A stretch of 8,959 nucleotides of DNA from contig JACNLR010000096.1 in the NCBI GenBank assembly GCA_014381385.1, positions 1-8,959 on the forward strand, in the 5' to 3' direction. Numbering within the stretch: position 1 is the stretch's first letter; every line of letters starts with the position of its first letter. The stretch is from Planctomycetota bacterium. GTDB lineage: Bacteria > Planctomycetota > Phycisphaerae > Phycisphaerales > SM1A02. The position numbers and the translations under genes are program-made. Below, in pieces: positions 1 to 6,509 of this stretch. The notes beneath the pieces were generated by a model, which was not told where the DNA came from, searched no databases, and saw nothing but the letters and a program-made list of their open reading frames with translations.

Positions 1-309
1 GTTGTGCGCTACGACGAATTCCGCCCGCCTAAAAATCGATTCCATTTTGTTGTAATCAAGGGTTTTGCCACGAACCATCTCATCAGTAATGCCATGCACG
101 CGGATTACCCCATGTGGAATTGGATCCGTAGGCTCTCGCAATCCTTGATACGTTTCAACAATTTCAACACCATCGTGATCGAGTGCGTTATAACGAAAGA
201 GAATGATCCCAATCTCAACAACTTCATCTCCATGACGAGGGCTCATGCCAGTTGTTTCTACATCGACGATCGCACCCATCTTGATATCTTGAAGTAGAGA
301 AGTTTGCAT
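1..309 (-). CDS. DnaQ-family 3'-5' exonuclease, N-terminal part (cut by window edge)
   Basis: Translating the minus strand from ATG at 309 gives 103 open codons that run off the left edge, so the C-terminal part is missing. The product starts MQTSLLQDIKMGAIVDVETTG. Residues 14-21 (IVDVETTG) match the Exo I motif of DEDD exonucleases (metal-binding Asp and Glu), followed by a conserved EIG. Residues around 69-80 (IPHGVIRVHGIT) fit the usual spacer before helix 3, and the last visible residues (VVAHN) are the start of the Exo II motif. Family members are proofreading subunits or stand-alone exonucleases that remove 3' nucleotides with two metal ions. A second in-frame ATG (codon 11, just before the Exo I strand) is an alternative start. 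The gene is divergent from the PreA-like gene, with 45 bases between the starts. It has no evident role in pyrimidine breakdown. The family call is firm; the exact subfamily cannot be told from half a domain. Confidence 0.85.
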   Translation of the reverse strand, partial: MQTSLLQDIKMGAIVDVETTGMSPRHGDEVVEIGIILFRYNALDHDGVEIVETYQGLREPTDPIPHGVIRVHGITDEMVRGKTLDYNKMESIFRRAEFVVAHN

Positions 310-327
310 ACTATGTAGTAGATAGTA
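309..327. promoter_or_regulatory. 19-bp near-palindrome in the divergent intergenic region (candidate operator)
   Basis: TACTATGTAGTAGATAGTA is symmetric about base 318. Arms TACTAT (309-314) and ATAGTA (322-327) pair perfectly, TA/TA inside also pairs, and only 315/321 mismatches. It sits between the divergent exonuclease and PreA-like genes and touches the exonuclease start codon. A dimeric regulator site is an inference; no regulator gene is in the window. AT-rich palindromes of this size can also arise by chance. Confidence 0.35.
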
Positions 328-354
328 CCACTTGAAACTCGTATCATGTGATGT

Positions 355-1482
355 ATGGCAACATTAGAAACGACTGTAAATGGGCTGAAATTCAAAAATC
401 CATTTGTCATTGGCTCTGGTCCTCCCGGAACAAATGCAAATGTCATTCGAAAAGCATTCGATGAGGGATGGGGTGGCGTAGTTGCAAAAACAATTAGCAT
501 GGACGCATCGAAAGTAACAAATGTTGCACCACGGTATGCCCGCATGCGCGCTACTGGTTCCAAAGAAGTTTTCGGTTGGCAAAATATTGAACTCATCAGC
601 GACCGACCTTTTGAAACGTGGCTCGAAGAATTTGACTCCGTAAAACAATCGCATCCAGATGGCATGCTCATTGCTTCGGTGATGGAAGAATACAATCGTG
701 ATCGTTGGATTGAAATGATTCAGCGTTGCCAAGAAGTTGGTGTCGATGCTTTTGAATTGAACTTTTCTTGCCCACACGGTTTGCCAGAACGAAAAATGGG
801 TGCAGCAATGGGAGAAGATCCTGATATTGTTGGCGAAGTTACCGGCTGGGTAATGGAAGCAGCAACTATTCCAGTCTGGGCAAAGATGACTCCTAACGTT
901 ACACACATCGCTGATCCGGGAAAGCGCGCGCTTGAATCTGGCGCAGACGGATTAGCAGCAATCAATACTATTTTGAGCGTCATGGGTGTTGACCTAGAAA
1001 CTCTACGTCCACAACCAACCGTTGAAGGGTACAGTGTTCCGGGTGGTTATTCATGCAAAGCAGTTCGCCCAATTGCATTGCGCATGGTGATGGAACTCGC
1101 CAAAATGATGGAAGATGGCTTTAAAGATAGAACCATTTCAGGTATCGGTGGCATTGAAACAGGCGATGACGCCGCACAGTTTATTTTGCTTGGAGCGCAC
1201 ACTGTGCAAGTTTGCACAGGCGTGATGATTCACGGCTATGGCATGGTCAAAGAAATGTGTAACGACTTGCTCGCATTTATGGAAAAACACAACTTTGAAA
1301 CTATTGATGATTTCAGAGGTGCTTCGATCCCCTACTTCAGTACACACGCTGATTTGGTATCTAGGCAAGCAAAAGCCAAGGCAGAAGCAAAAGCTAGGCG
1401 AGAAGGCATGATAGAAAAAGATGCGCAGTGGTCTGGTGATGACTTCGTACAACAGTCTGACAAACTCGTCTCAAACGATTAA
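355..1482 (+). CDS. preA: PreA-like dihydropyrimidine dehydrogenase, FMN domain only
   Basis: This 375-residue protein belongs to the dihydroorotate/dihydropyrimidine dehydrogenase TIM-barrel family and should reduce uracil or thymine to the 5,6-dihydro base in the cytosol. Conserved features include K45 and N56 (in KTISMDASKVTNV), N136 and C139 in NFSCPHG (the Cys is the general acid in mammalian DPD), K177 in AKMTPNVT, N204-T205, and the FMN-phosphate loop near GIGGIETG (263-270). E. coli PreA is about 411 residues and ends in a ferredoxin-like domain with two 4Fe-4S clusters. Here the C-terminus is instead a charged Ala/Lys/Glu-rich helix (about 337-357) and a short acidic tail with no Cys clusters. 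No PreT partner is visible, so the electron donor is unknown. The gene converges on the catabolic operon and is separately transcribed. ATG 355 fits the family's N-terminus, although no clear Shine-Dalgarno precedes it. A dehydrogenase for a related ring compound is the main alternative. Confidence 0.85.
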   Translation: MATLETTVNGLKFKNPFVIGSGPPGTNANVIRKAFDEGWGGVVAKTISMDASKVTNVAPRYARMRATGSKEVFGWQNIELISDRPFETWLEEFDSVKQSHPDGMLIASVMEEYNRDRWIEMIQRCQEVGVDAFELNFSCPHGLPERKMGAAMGEDPDIVGEVTGWVMEAATIPVWAKMTPNVTHIADPGKRALESGADGLAAINTILSVMGVDLETLRPQPTVEGYSVPGGYSCKAVRPIALRMVMELAKMMEDGFKDRTISGIGGIETGDDAAQFILLGAHTVQVCTGVMIHGYGMVKEMCNDLLAFMEKHNFETIDDFRGASIPYFSTHADLVSRQAKAKAEAKARREGMIEKDAQWSGDDFVQQSDKLVSND

Positions 1483-1507
1483 TAAACGACCCAGCGGGTC
1501 GCTTATT
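1481..1507. terminator. Bidirectional hairpin terminator between convergent genes
   Basis: The arms AATAA-A-CGACCC and GGGTCG-C-TTATT flank the loop AGC. This gives 6 GC-rich pairs, one A/C mismatch, then 5 A/T pairs. The right arm is followed by TTATTTCC on the plus strand and the left arm by TTTATTAATC on the minus strand, so each direction has a short T-rich tail. The hairpin overlaps the stop codons of both the PreA-like gene and the dihydropyrimidinase gene. That position strongly suggests one structure ends both transcripts, though the T-tracts are weak. Confidence 0.7.
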
Positions 1508-2876
1508 TCCGTGGAATGTACTTGCCTCCAGCGCATTCACCGGTGAATACGCCTTGTTCTGCAACAACTTTTCCGCGAAGAAGAACAACGTCGCTTCGAC
1601 CTTTGCGCTCCATGCCTTCGAAACCAGAGTAATCGACTTTTGACAACCCATCTACGTGTTTGAACGTGCCTACAAAGTTGGCGTCGTACACAACAATATC
1701 CGCATCGCTTCCGACTTGTATTGCTCCCTTTCGTGGGTACATGTTGAATTGTTTTGCAACATTCGTGCTGCACGCGTCAACCATAGTCTGCATTTCAATA
1801 TTACCTGTACAAACCCCATAGGTATGGACCAAATCCACACGTTCTTGAATGGAAGGAATACCGTTTGGAATAAGTGTGAATGCTTCCCTGCCCATATCCT
1901 TTTGTCCGTGAAAATTAAATGGAGCATGGTCAGTTCCAATAGTTGAAACCGCCCCACTTGCAAGACTGCGCCAAAGTGCATCGTGTTCTACTTCATCACG
2001 CAACGGCGGAGACATAACAAACTTTGCTCCTTCAAAATCATCACGTTCTGCATACGATTTATCGAGCACAAGATGCGGAGCAACTGCTTCAACTGTTACA
2101 TCAACCCCACGACCACTTGCTTCAATTGCTCTGTCAACTGCAATGCCACACGAAGTATGCACGATGTAAATTGTCGCACCTGTCAGTTCTGCAAAAGAAC
2201 ACAAATGATTCACGCCATCGGCTTCGACACTTCTTGGCCTTGATGGTTCATGCCACTCTGGACCATTTTTCCCCTCAGCTAGGAACTTCCTTTGCATTGA
2301 ATCAACTGCTTCTGCATTTTCGCAGTGTGCGGTGAGTGTAACTCCAAGTTCCTTGCACATTTTCATAAGTTCGAGCAAGTCATCATCTGAAATATCGAGC
2401 GCGCCCTTATACGCCAAGAAAATTTTAAAGGATTGCACACCTTCCTCTGCAACTAATTCTCGAAGTTGTTTTTGCGCCAATGCATCAAATCGAACAACTG
2501 CAAGATGAAATGTAAAATCGCAACAACAACCTTCTTCTGCGAGTGTTTTCCATTCATTGAATGCATTTGCAGGTTCATCGTCTGGTCCTGGGCAAATCAT
2601 TTCAATGATTGTCGTTGTACCGCCAACAAGCGCTGCCTTCGTTGCAGATTCATGATCATCGATTGCATTTGTACCCATGAATGGTAAGTGGATGTGCACG
2701 TGCGGATCAATGAAACCCGGAAAAACACACTTACCAGTTGCGTCAATAATTTTGTCGCCCTTAAGTCCTCCGCCCTCTTTTATATCCCCAATTGTATCCC
2801 CTACTATACCGATGTCGCCTACAAAGGTGTTGTTGGGAGCATATATTGTTCCACCTTGGATGACTGTGTCAAACAT
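1503..2876 (-). CDS. hydA: Dihydropyrimidinase (D-hydantoinase family)
   Basis: This 457-residue cyclic amidohydrolase hydrolyses 5,6-dihydrouracil or dihydrothymine to the N-carbamoyl beta-amino acid, step two of the reductive route. The binuclear metal site is complete: H59 and H61 in DPHVHIH, carboxylated lysine K151 in SFKIFLAYKG, H184 in TAHCEN, H240 in IVHTS and D316 in GTDHAPF. Substrate residues known from D-hydantoinase are also present: Y156, S289 (MSPP) and N338 (IPNGIPS). Length is normal for the family. I place the start at ATG 2876. It shares one base with the upstream aminotransferase stop (TGATG) and has AAAGGAAA nine bases upstream; a TTG one codon earlier is less likely. A small oddity is three Cys in a row at 117-119. 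Hydantoinase activity on other rings is possible, but the neighbouring beta-alanine genes favour pyrimidines. It is the last gene of the minus-strand operon. Confidence 0.93.
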   Translation of the reverse strand: MFDTVIQGGTIYAPNNTFVGDIGIVGDTIGDIKEGGGLKGDKIIDATGKCVFPGFIDPHVHIHLPFMGTNAIDDHESATKAALVGGTTTIIEMICPGPDDEPANAFNEWKTLAEEGCCCDFTFHLAVVRFDALAQKQLRELVAEEGVQSFKIFLAYKGALDISDDDLLELMKMCKELGVTLTAHCENAEAVDSMQRKFLAEGKNGPEWHEPSRPRSVEADGVNHLCSFAELTGATIYIVHTSCGIAVDRAIEASGRGVDVTVEAVAPHLVLDKSYAERDDFEGAKFVMSPPLRDEVEHDALWRSLASGAVSTIGTDHAPFNFHGQKDMGREAFTLIPNGIPSIQERVDLVHTYGVCTGNIEMQTMVDACSTNVAKQFNMYPRKGAIQVGSDADIVVYDANFVGTFKHVDGLSKVDYSGFEGMERKGRSDVVLLRGKVVAEQGVFTGECAGGKYIPRK

Positions 2877-4213
2877 CAAGACGTTTCCTTTGCGAATGCC
2901 TCTTCAAGGACTTCAAGCATGAATACAACATCTTTTTCGCTGAGGCACATTGGGGGTTTAATTCGCAAGACATTACCATAGTAGCCCCCCTTGCCGATTA
3001 TTAAACCCAATTCTTTACAGGTTTCAAAAATATCTGCAGTGAGTTGTGTTGCGGGGGTTTTACTATCATCTTCAACAAGTTCGACTCCGACCATCAATCC
3101 CTTTCCACGAACATCACCAATACAAGGATACTTTTCCTGTAGCGCATGTAAACCTGCGAACAATTGTTTGCCAAGTTCTTTTGAACGCCCTTGCAAATCA
3201 TCATCCAAAATAACTTCTAAGGTTGCGAGCCCTTGCGCACACGAGACAGGATTGCCACCGAACGTATTGAAATGTATCGCTTGAGTCATCGATTGTGCAA
3301 TTTCTTTTGTTGTCACTACCGCGGCAAGTGGGCAACCATTTCCAATTCCTTTTGCCATGACAACCATATCTGGAACAACATTGTGACTTTCAAATCCCCA
3401 GAAGTTTTCACCCGTTCGACCAAAACCTGTTTGGACTTCGTCTGCGATACAAATTCCTCCCGCATCGCGAACGTACTCGTACGCATGTTGTAAATAGTTA
3501 GGAGGCATTTCGATTACTCCTCCAACACCTTGAATTGGTTCAGCGATGAATGCTGCAATTGCGCCGGAAGATCCTCTTTCAATGATGTCCTTTACATCTA
3601 ACGCATACTTCGCGCCACTTTCTGGGTCATCGTATCCGAAACATCCACGGTATCTGTCAGGAACAACCGTGTGGTGCACACCAAATCCATGTGGCACTGA
3701 AAATTTCCACGAGGAGTGTGCTGTTAAACCCATCGCGCCTTGCGAGCCACCGTGGTACCCATTACGAAGTGCAATCACATCGTAATTATTGGTGTATGTT
3801 CTTGCCATCAGGATTGCAAGGTCGTTCGCTTCCGAACCACTGTTCGTAAAGTACACACAGTCTAAACCATCTGGCAATGTTCCTGCGAGTTTCTCTGCAA
3901 ACTTTGCAATGTTGGGGTGCAAGTAAATAGTGGTTGTGTGTTGTAAGCGTGCATTTTGTTTGTTCACTGCTTCCATCACTTTTGGATGACAATGACCTGC
4001 ACTCACCGAGACAATACCAGCAAACCCATCGAGGTAACGCTTTCCCTTTTCATTAAACAAATACTGCATGTGTCCATCGACAAGCATGATTGGATCTTTG
4101 TAATATGTCACAAGCGCGGGCGTTAAAAAATCGCCACGTAGTTTCATGACTTCTTCTTTTGAGGGCCCATCGTACTTATCTGGGGTATATTCACATGGAG
4201 GAAGTTTAGACAC
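2876..4213 (-). CDS. Class III (AGXT2-like) omega-aminotransferase acting on beta-alanine
   Basis: This 445-residue PLP-dependent fold-type I enzyme likely moves the amino group of beta-alanine or beta-aminoisobutyrate to pyruvate or glyoxylate, giving malonate or methylmalonate semialdehyde. Visible motifs are NSGSEAND (124-131, PLP phosphate loop), NGYHGG (151-156), IADEVQTGFGRTG (256-268) with D258 facing the pyridine nitrogen, PLP lysine K288 in MAKGIGNG, T317 in FNTFGGNP, and R417 in LRIKPP, probably binding the substrate carboxylate. From memory, much of the sequence tracks animal AGXT2 unusually well (PPCEYTPDKY start, GIVSVSAGHCHPKV, AEPIQGV, DVRGKGLMVGVE). The start is GTG at 4213, backed by AGGAGA eight bases upstream. 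The gene overlaps the transporter's last 8 bases and its stop overlaps the dihydropyrimidinase start by one base. It could also serve as alanine-glyoxylate aminotransferase, but context favours beta-amino acids. Confidence 0.88.
   Translation of the reverse strand: MSKLPPCEYTPDKYDGPSKEEVMKLRGDFLTPALVTYYKDPIMLVDGHMQYLFNEKGKRYLDGFAGIVSVSAGHCHPKVMEAVNKQNARLQHTTTIYLHPNIAKFAEKLAGTLPDGLDCVYFTNSGSEANDLAILMARTYTNNYDVIALRNGYHGGSQGAMGLTAHSSWKFSVPHGFGVHHTVVPDRYRGCFGYDDPESGAKYALDVKDIIERGSSGAIAAFIAEPIQGVGGVIEMPPNYLQHAYEYVRDAGGICIADEVQTGFGRTGENFWGFESHNVVPDMVVMAKGIGNGCPLAAVVTTKEIAQSMTQAIHFNTFGGNPVSCAQGLATLEVILDDDLQGRSKELGKQLFAGLHALQEKYPCIGDVRGKGLMVGVELVEDDSKTPATQLTADIFETCKELGLIIGKGGYYGNVLRIKPPMCLSEKDVVFMLEVLEEAFAKETS
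2884..2891 (-). promoter_or_regulatory. Ribosome binding site deciding the dihydropyrimidinase start
   Basis: On the minus strand AAAGGAAA lies inside the last codons of the aminotransferase gene. About nine bases separate its GGA core from ATG 2876. This spacing favours ATG 2876 over the TTG at 2879, and the TGATG junction allows translational coupling as well. Confidence 0.6.
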
Positions 4214-5627
4214 GGTTTCGTTCTCCTAAGTGCAGTAAGCCGTACAACACAAATGCGATTGTAATTCCGACAAACCAAGCGTAACTGTATAACGAGTTGA
4301 ATATTTCCGGAAACATAACAGTCTTGAATGCTGCGTTTATAAATCCTGGAAGATTTGGCGCAACTGCAATTGCTAAGATAACCACTGTACTCCATCGAAT
4401 TCCAGCATACTCACCACTTGCATCGTAAAGCGAGTCGCTCTTGAGTCGCATCCTACGTATAAAAAAGTAATCGCAGATCATAATGCCCGCAATTGGTCCA
4501 AGCAAAGCACTGTACCCGATGAGCCACGTAAAAATATAATCACCAAGATCGTTGTACAGCCGCCAAGGCATGATGACGACACCGATGATACAAGTGATTA
4601 TGCCACCCGCACGAAAGGATATATTTCTTGGGCTTACATTTGCGAATCCATTTGCAGGGCTCACTACATTTGCTGCGATGTTTGTCGAAAGCGTTGCGAT
4701 TGTGAGTGCAATCAACGCTATGACAACCGCTGTTGTTGACCCAAGTTTGCCAACAAGTAAAATAGGATCCCAAATTGCACTTCCAAAGATAACAATAGTT
4801 GCAGAAGTTACAGCGATGCCGATGAATGAAAAGAGTGCCATCGTCGTTGGCAATCCGATGAGTTGACCAAGTGCTTGATCTTTTTGTGTTTTGCAGTACC
4901 GAGTAAAGTCAGGAATGTTCAAACTCAGGGTTGCCCAAAATCCAACCATCGCTGTTAACTGTGGGAAGAACATCGGCCAAAACGGTGCGGGGTGCTGGGG
5001 CGGTTCAGGGAACATCTTAGAAACTCCACCAACTTTTATAGCAGCCCAAATAAGTAACGCTAACCCCATGGCTATTAGAAATGGAGCTGCCCACGATTCT
5101 AGCCATTTTATGCAGTCGATACCCTTTAGAACAATAACAAGATTTAAGATCCAGAATGCGATAAAGCATAAAAATTGCAAAGCAGTGATACCAAGAAACG
5201 GAACGACTGTGGTGTCTGCCGCGATATCCAACCAACCTAGTGCGCCCAGTACTTGGTAGATTGCAAAGCCACCAATCCATGTTTGAATACCAAACCAACC
5301 GCACGCGACAAGCGACCGAGCTATCGCTGGAATATGTGCGCCCTTCGTGCCGAAACTTGCACGAGCGAGCACGGGAAATGGAATGCCGTACTTGGTACCT
5401 GCGTGTCCCATCAAAATCATCGGAACAAGAACAATCATATTCCCAAGGAGAACCGTTAACACAGCTTGCCACCACGACATGCCTGCTTGAATCATCGAAG
5501 CAGCAAGCATATAGGTCGGGATGCAAACCGACATACCAATCCACAGTGCCGCTAAGTGCCACTTGTTCCACGTTCTATCTTCTTGTGGTACGGGAGCGAT
5601 GTCAGGATTGATGAGGTGGTTAGTCAT
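4206..5627 (-). CDS. NCS1-family nucleobase:cation symporter (uracil/hydantoin type)
   Basis: This 473-residue inner-membrane transporter has about 12 hydrophobic segments (roughly 24-46, 53-74, 101-130, 141-167, 176-198, 217-238, 260-284, 290-318, 337-356, 364-389, 410-433, 444-466). It lies in the family of the hydantoin carrier Mhp1, PucI and fungal Fur permeases. By comparison with Mhp1 from memory, the ring-binding residues are kept: W111 and Q115 in GWFGIQTW, W231 in VGFWATLSLNIPDFTRY, and N320 in STNIAAN; S314-T315 match the sodium site. In this operon the expected cargo is uracil or thymine, but dihydropyrimidines, hydantoin or allantoin cannot be excluded. ATG 5627 shares one base with the upstream amidohydrolase stop (TAATG) and has no good Shine-Dalgarno of its own, so translation is probably coupled. 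The 3' end overlaps the aminotransferase by 8 bases. Confidence 0.9.
   Translation of the reverse strand: MTNHLINPDIAPVPQEDRTWNKWHLAALWIGMSVCIPTYMLAASMIQAGMSWWQAVLTVLLGNMIVLVPMILMGHAGTKYGIPFPVLARASFGTKGAHIPAIARSLVACGWFGIQTWIGGFAIYQVLGALGWLDIAADTTVVPFLGITALQFLCFIAFWILNLVIVLKGIDCIKWLESWAAPFLIAMGLALLIWAAIKVGGVSKMFPEPPQHPAPFWPMFFPQLTAMVGFWATLSLNIPDFTRYCKTQKDQALGQLIGLPTTMALFSFIGIAVTSATIVIFGSAIWDPILLVGKLGSTTAVVIALIALTIATLSTNIAANVVSPANGFANVSPRNISFRAGGIITCIIGVVIMPWRLYNDLGDYIFTWLIGYSALLGPIAGIMICDYFFIRRMRLKSDSLYDASGEYAGIRWSTVVILAIAVAPNLPGFINAAFKTVMFPEIFNSLYSYAWFVGITIAFVLYGLLHLGERNRV
4222..4227 (-). promoter_or_regulatory. Ribosome binding site deciding the GTG start of the aminotransferase
   Basis: AGGAGA on the minus strand lies eight bases before GTG 4213, inside the 3' end of the transporter gene. 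It is the best Shine-Dalgarno match in the operon. It supports the GTG start that overlaps the transporter stop (GTGTCTAA shares 8 bases), and there is no ATG nearby in frame. Confidence 0.75.
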
Positions 5628-6496
5628 TACGGCTTCGTGATATTCGTGTAACTCTCAGGGCGACGGTCCCTAAAGAACTGCCATGTATTTCGCACTTCTT
5701 CAATCATGTCTAAATCTAGATATGCGATAACAACATCGTCTTGGTCGCGCGAACCTTCAACCATAATTTGGCCTCGCGGATTACAAAAATAACTTTGCCC
5801 ATAAAATTCACCGATATTCCATGGTGCCTCCGTGCCAACCCTGTTTATCGCGCCGACGTAGTACTGGTTCGCAACTGCATGTGCTGGTTGTTCAAGTTTC
5901 CATAAGTATTCGCTTAAGCCTGCGACTGTTGCAGAAGGATTAAAAACTATTTCAGCACCGTTCAAGCCAAGTTCACGTGCTCCTTCTGGGAAATGGCGGT
6001 CGTAACATATATAGACGCCAATTTTTCCTGCGCTCGTCTCAAAAACAGGGTACCCAAGGTTGCCTGGCTTGAAGTAAAACTTTTCCCAGAAACCTGGATT
6101 GCAATGGGGAATATGATGTTTGCGGTACTTACCAAGATACTCGCCGTGCTCATCAATGACAGCGGCAGTGTTGTAATAGACTCCCGTCATGTCAACTTCA
6201 TAAATAGGCACAACCAGAATCATCTTGTGTTCTTTTGCAAGTTGTTGCATTAACTTGATAGTTGGACCATCTGGAACGCTTTCTGCGATTTCGTACCACC
6301 GCGTATCTTGTTCTGCACAAAAGTACGGACCATAGAAAATCTCTTGCAAACATGTGACTTGCGCTCCTTGGTCGGCAGCTTGCTTGATGAGTTCGATATG
6401 TTTATCGATCATCTGTTTTTTCGTTTCTGCTATCGACGCTTCTGGGGGTGCTGGATTCGATGCCTGTATAAGTGCTGCTCTTGTTATTCTTGCCAT
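5627..6496 (-). CDS. Beta-ureidopropionase (N-carbamoyl-beta-alanine amidohydrolase), nitrilase family
   Basis: This 289-residue carbon-nitrogen hydrolase should cleave N-carbamoyl-beta-alanine (or N-carbamoyl-beta-aminoisobutyrate) to the beta-amino acid, CO2 and ammonia, the third step of reductive pyrimidine breakdown. The catalytic triad is plain: E52 in LQEIF, K126 in KYRKHHIP and C164 in YICYDRHFP; E138 in GFWEKF is the usual second glutamate. The stretches GNLGYPVFET, NGAEIVFNPSAT and GAINRVGTE closely follow eukaryotic UPB1 as I recall it. I start at ATG 6496, preceded by AAGAAAGG, because the 36 codons available upstream (to 6604) overlap the aldehyde dehydrogenase gene and are Arg/Phe-rich junk. 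The gene lies 11 bases after the dehydrogenase and shares one base with the transporter start. An N-carbamoyl-amino acid or N-carbamoylputrescine hydrolase is the alternative; context favours the pyrimidine role. Confidence 0.9.
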   Translation of the reverse strand: MARITRAALIQASNPAPPEASIAETKKQMIDKHIELIKQAADQGAQVTCLQEIFYGPYFCAEQDTRWYEIAESVPDGPTIKLMQQLAKEHKMILVVPIYEVDMTGVYYNTAAVIDEHGEYLGKYRKHHIPHCNPGFWEKFYFKPGNLGYPVFETSAGKIGVYICYDRHFPEGARELGLNGAEIVFNPSATVAGLSEYLWKLEQPAHAVANQYYVGAINRVGTEAPWNIGEFYGQSYFCNPRGQIMVEGSRDQDDVVIAYLDLDMIEEVRNTWQFFRDRRPESYTNITKP

Positions 6497-6501
6497 ATAA
6501 A

Positions 6502-6509
6502 CCTTTCTT
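6502..6509 (-). promoter_or_regulatory. Ribosome binding site deciding the beta-ureidopropionase start
   Basis: AAGAAAGG on the minus strand ends five bases before ATG 6496 and overlaps the stop codon of the upstream aldehyde dehydrogenase. It supports the short 289-residue form of the hydrolase over the longer in-frame reading that begins at 6604. Confidence 0.65.

Noticed and set aside
4..297. Open frame of 97 codons on the plus strand at the left edge
   Set aside because: It lies opposite the exonuclease gene on the minus strand, which carries clear Exo I and Exo II motifs; the plus-strand translation shows no family features.
332..337. TTGAAA resembling a -35 promoter box
   Set aside because: A -10 box at normal spacing would fall inside the PreA-like coding region, so it cannot drive that gene with a standard promoter.
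343..352. Short inverted repeat ATCA-TG-TGAT just before the PreA-like start
   Set aside because: Four-base arms are too short to stand out from chance, and it overlaps the start codon region without other support.
258..906. Minus-strand open frames of 145 and 180 codons opposite the PreA-like gene
   Set aside because: The plus strand encodes conserved dehydrogenase motifs across this stretch; the antisense products are Cys/Phe/Ser-rich and unlike any family I know.
2877..2879. TTG start for dihydropyrimidinase one codon upstream of the ATG
   Set aside because: The ATG at 2876 forms a TGATG junction with the upstream stop and has a well placed purine-rich site; the TTG adds only one residue.
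1503..6496. Reading the operon as hydantoin or allantoin breakdown instead of pyrimidine breakdown
   Set aside because: The added beta-amino acid aminotransferase, malonate-semialdehyde dehydrogenase and PreA-like gene fit a beta-alanine product; hydantoin routes would give alpha-amino acids and need no such genes.
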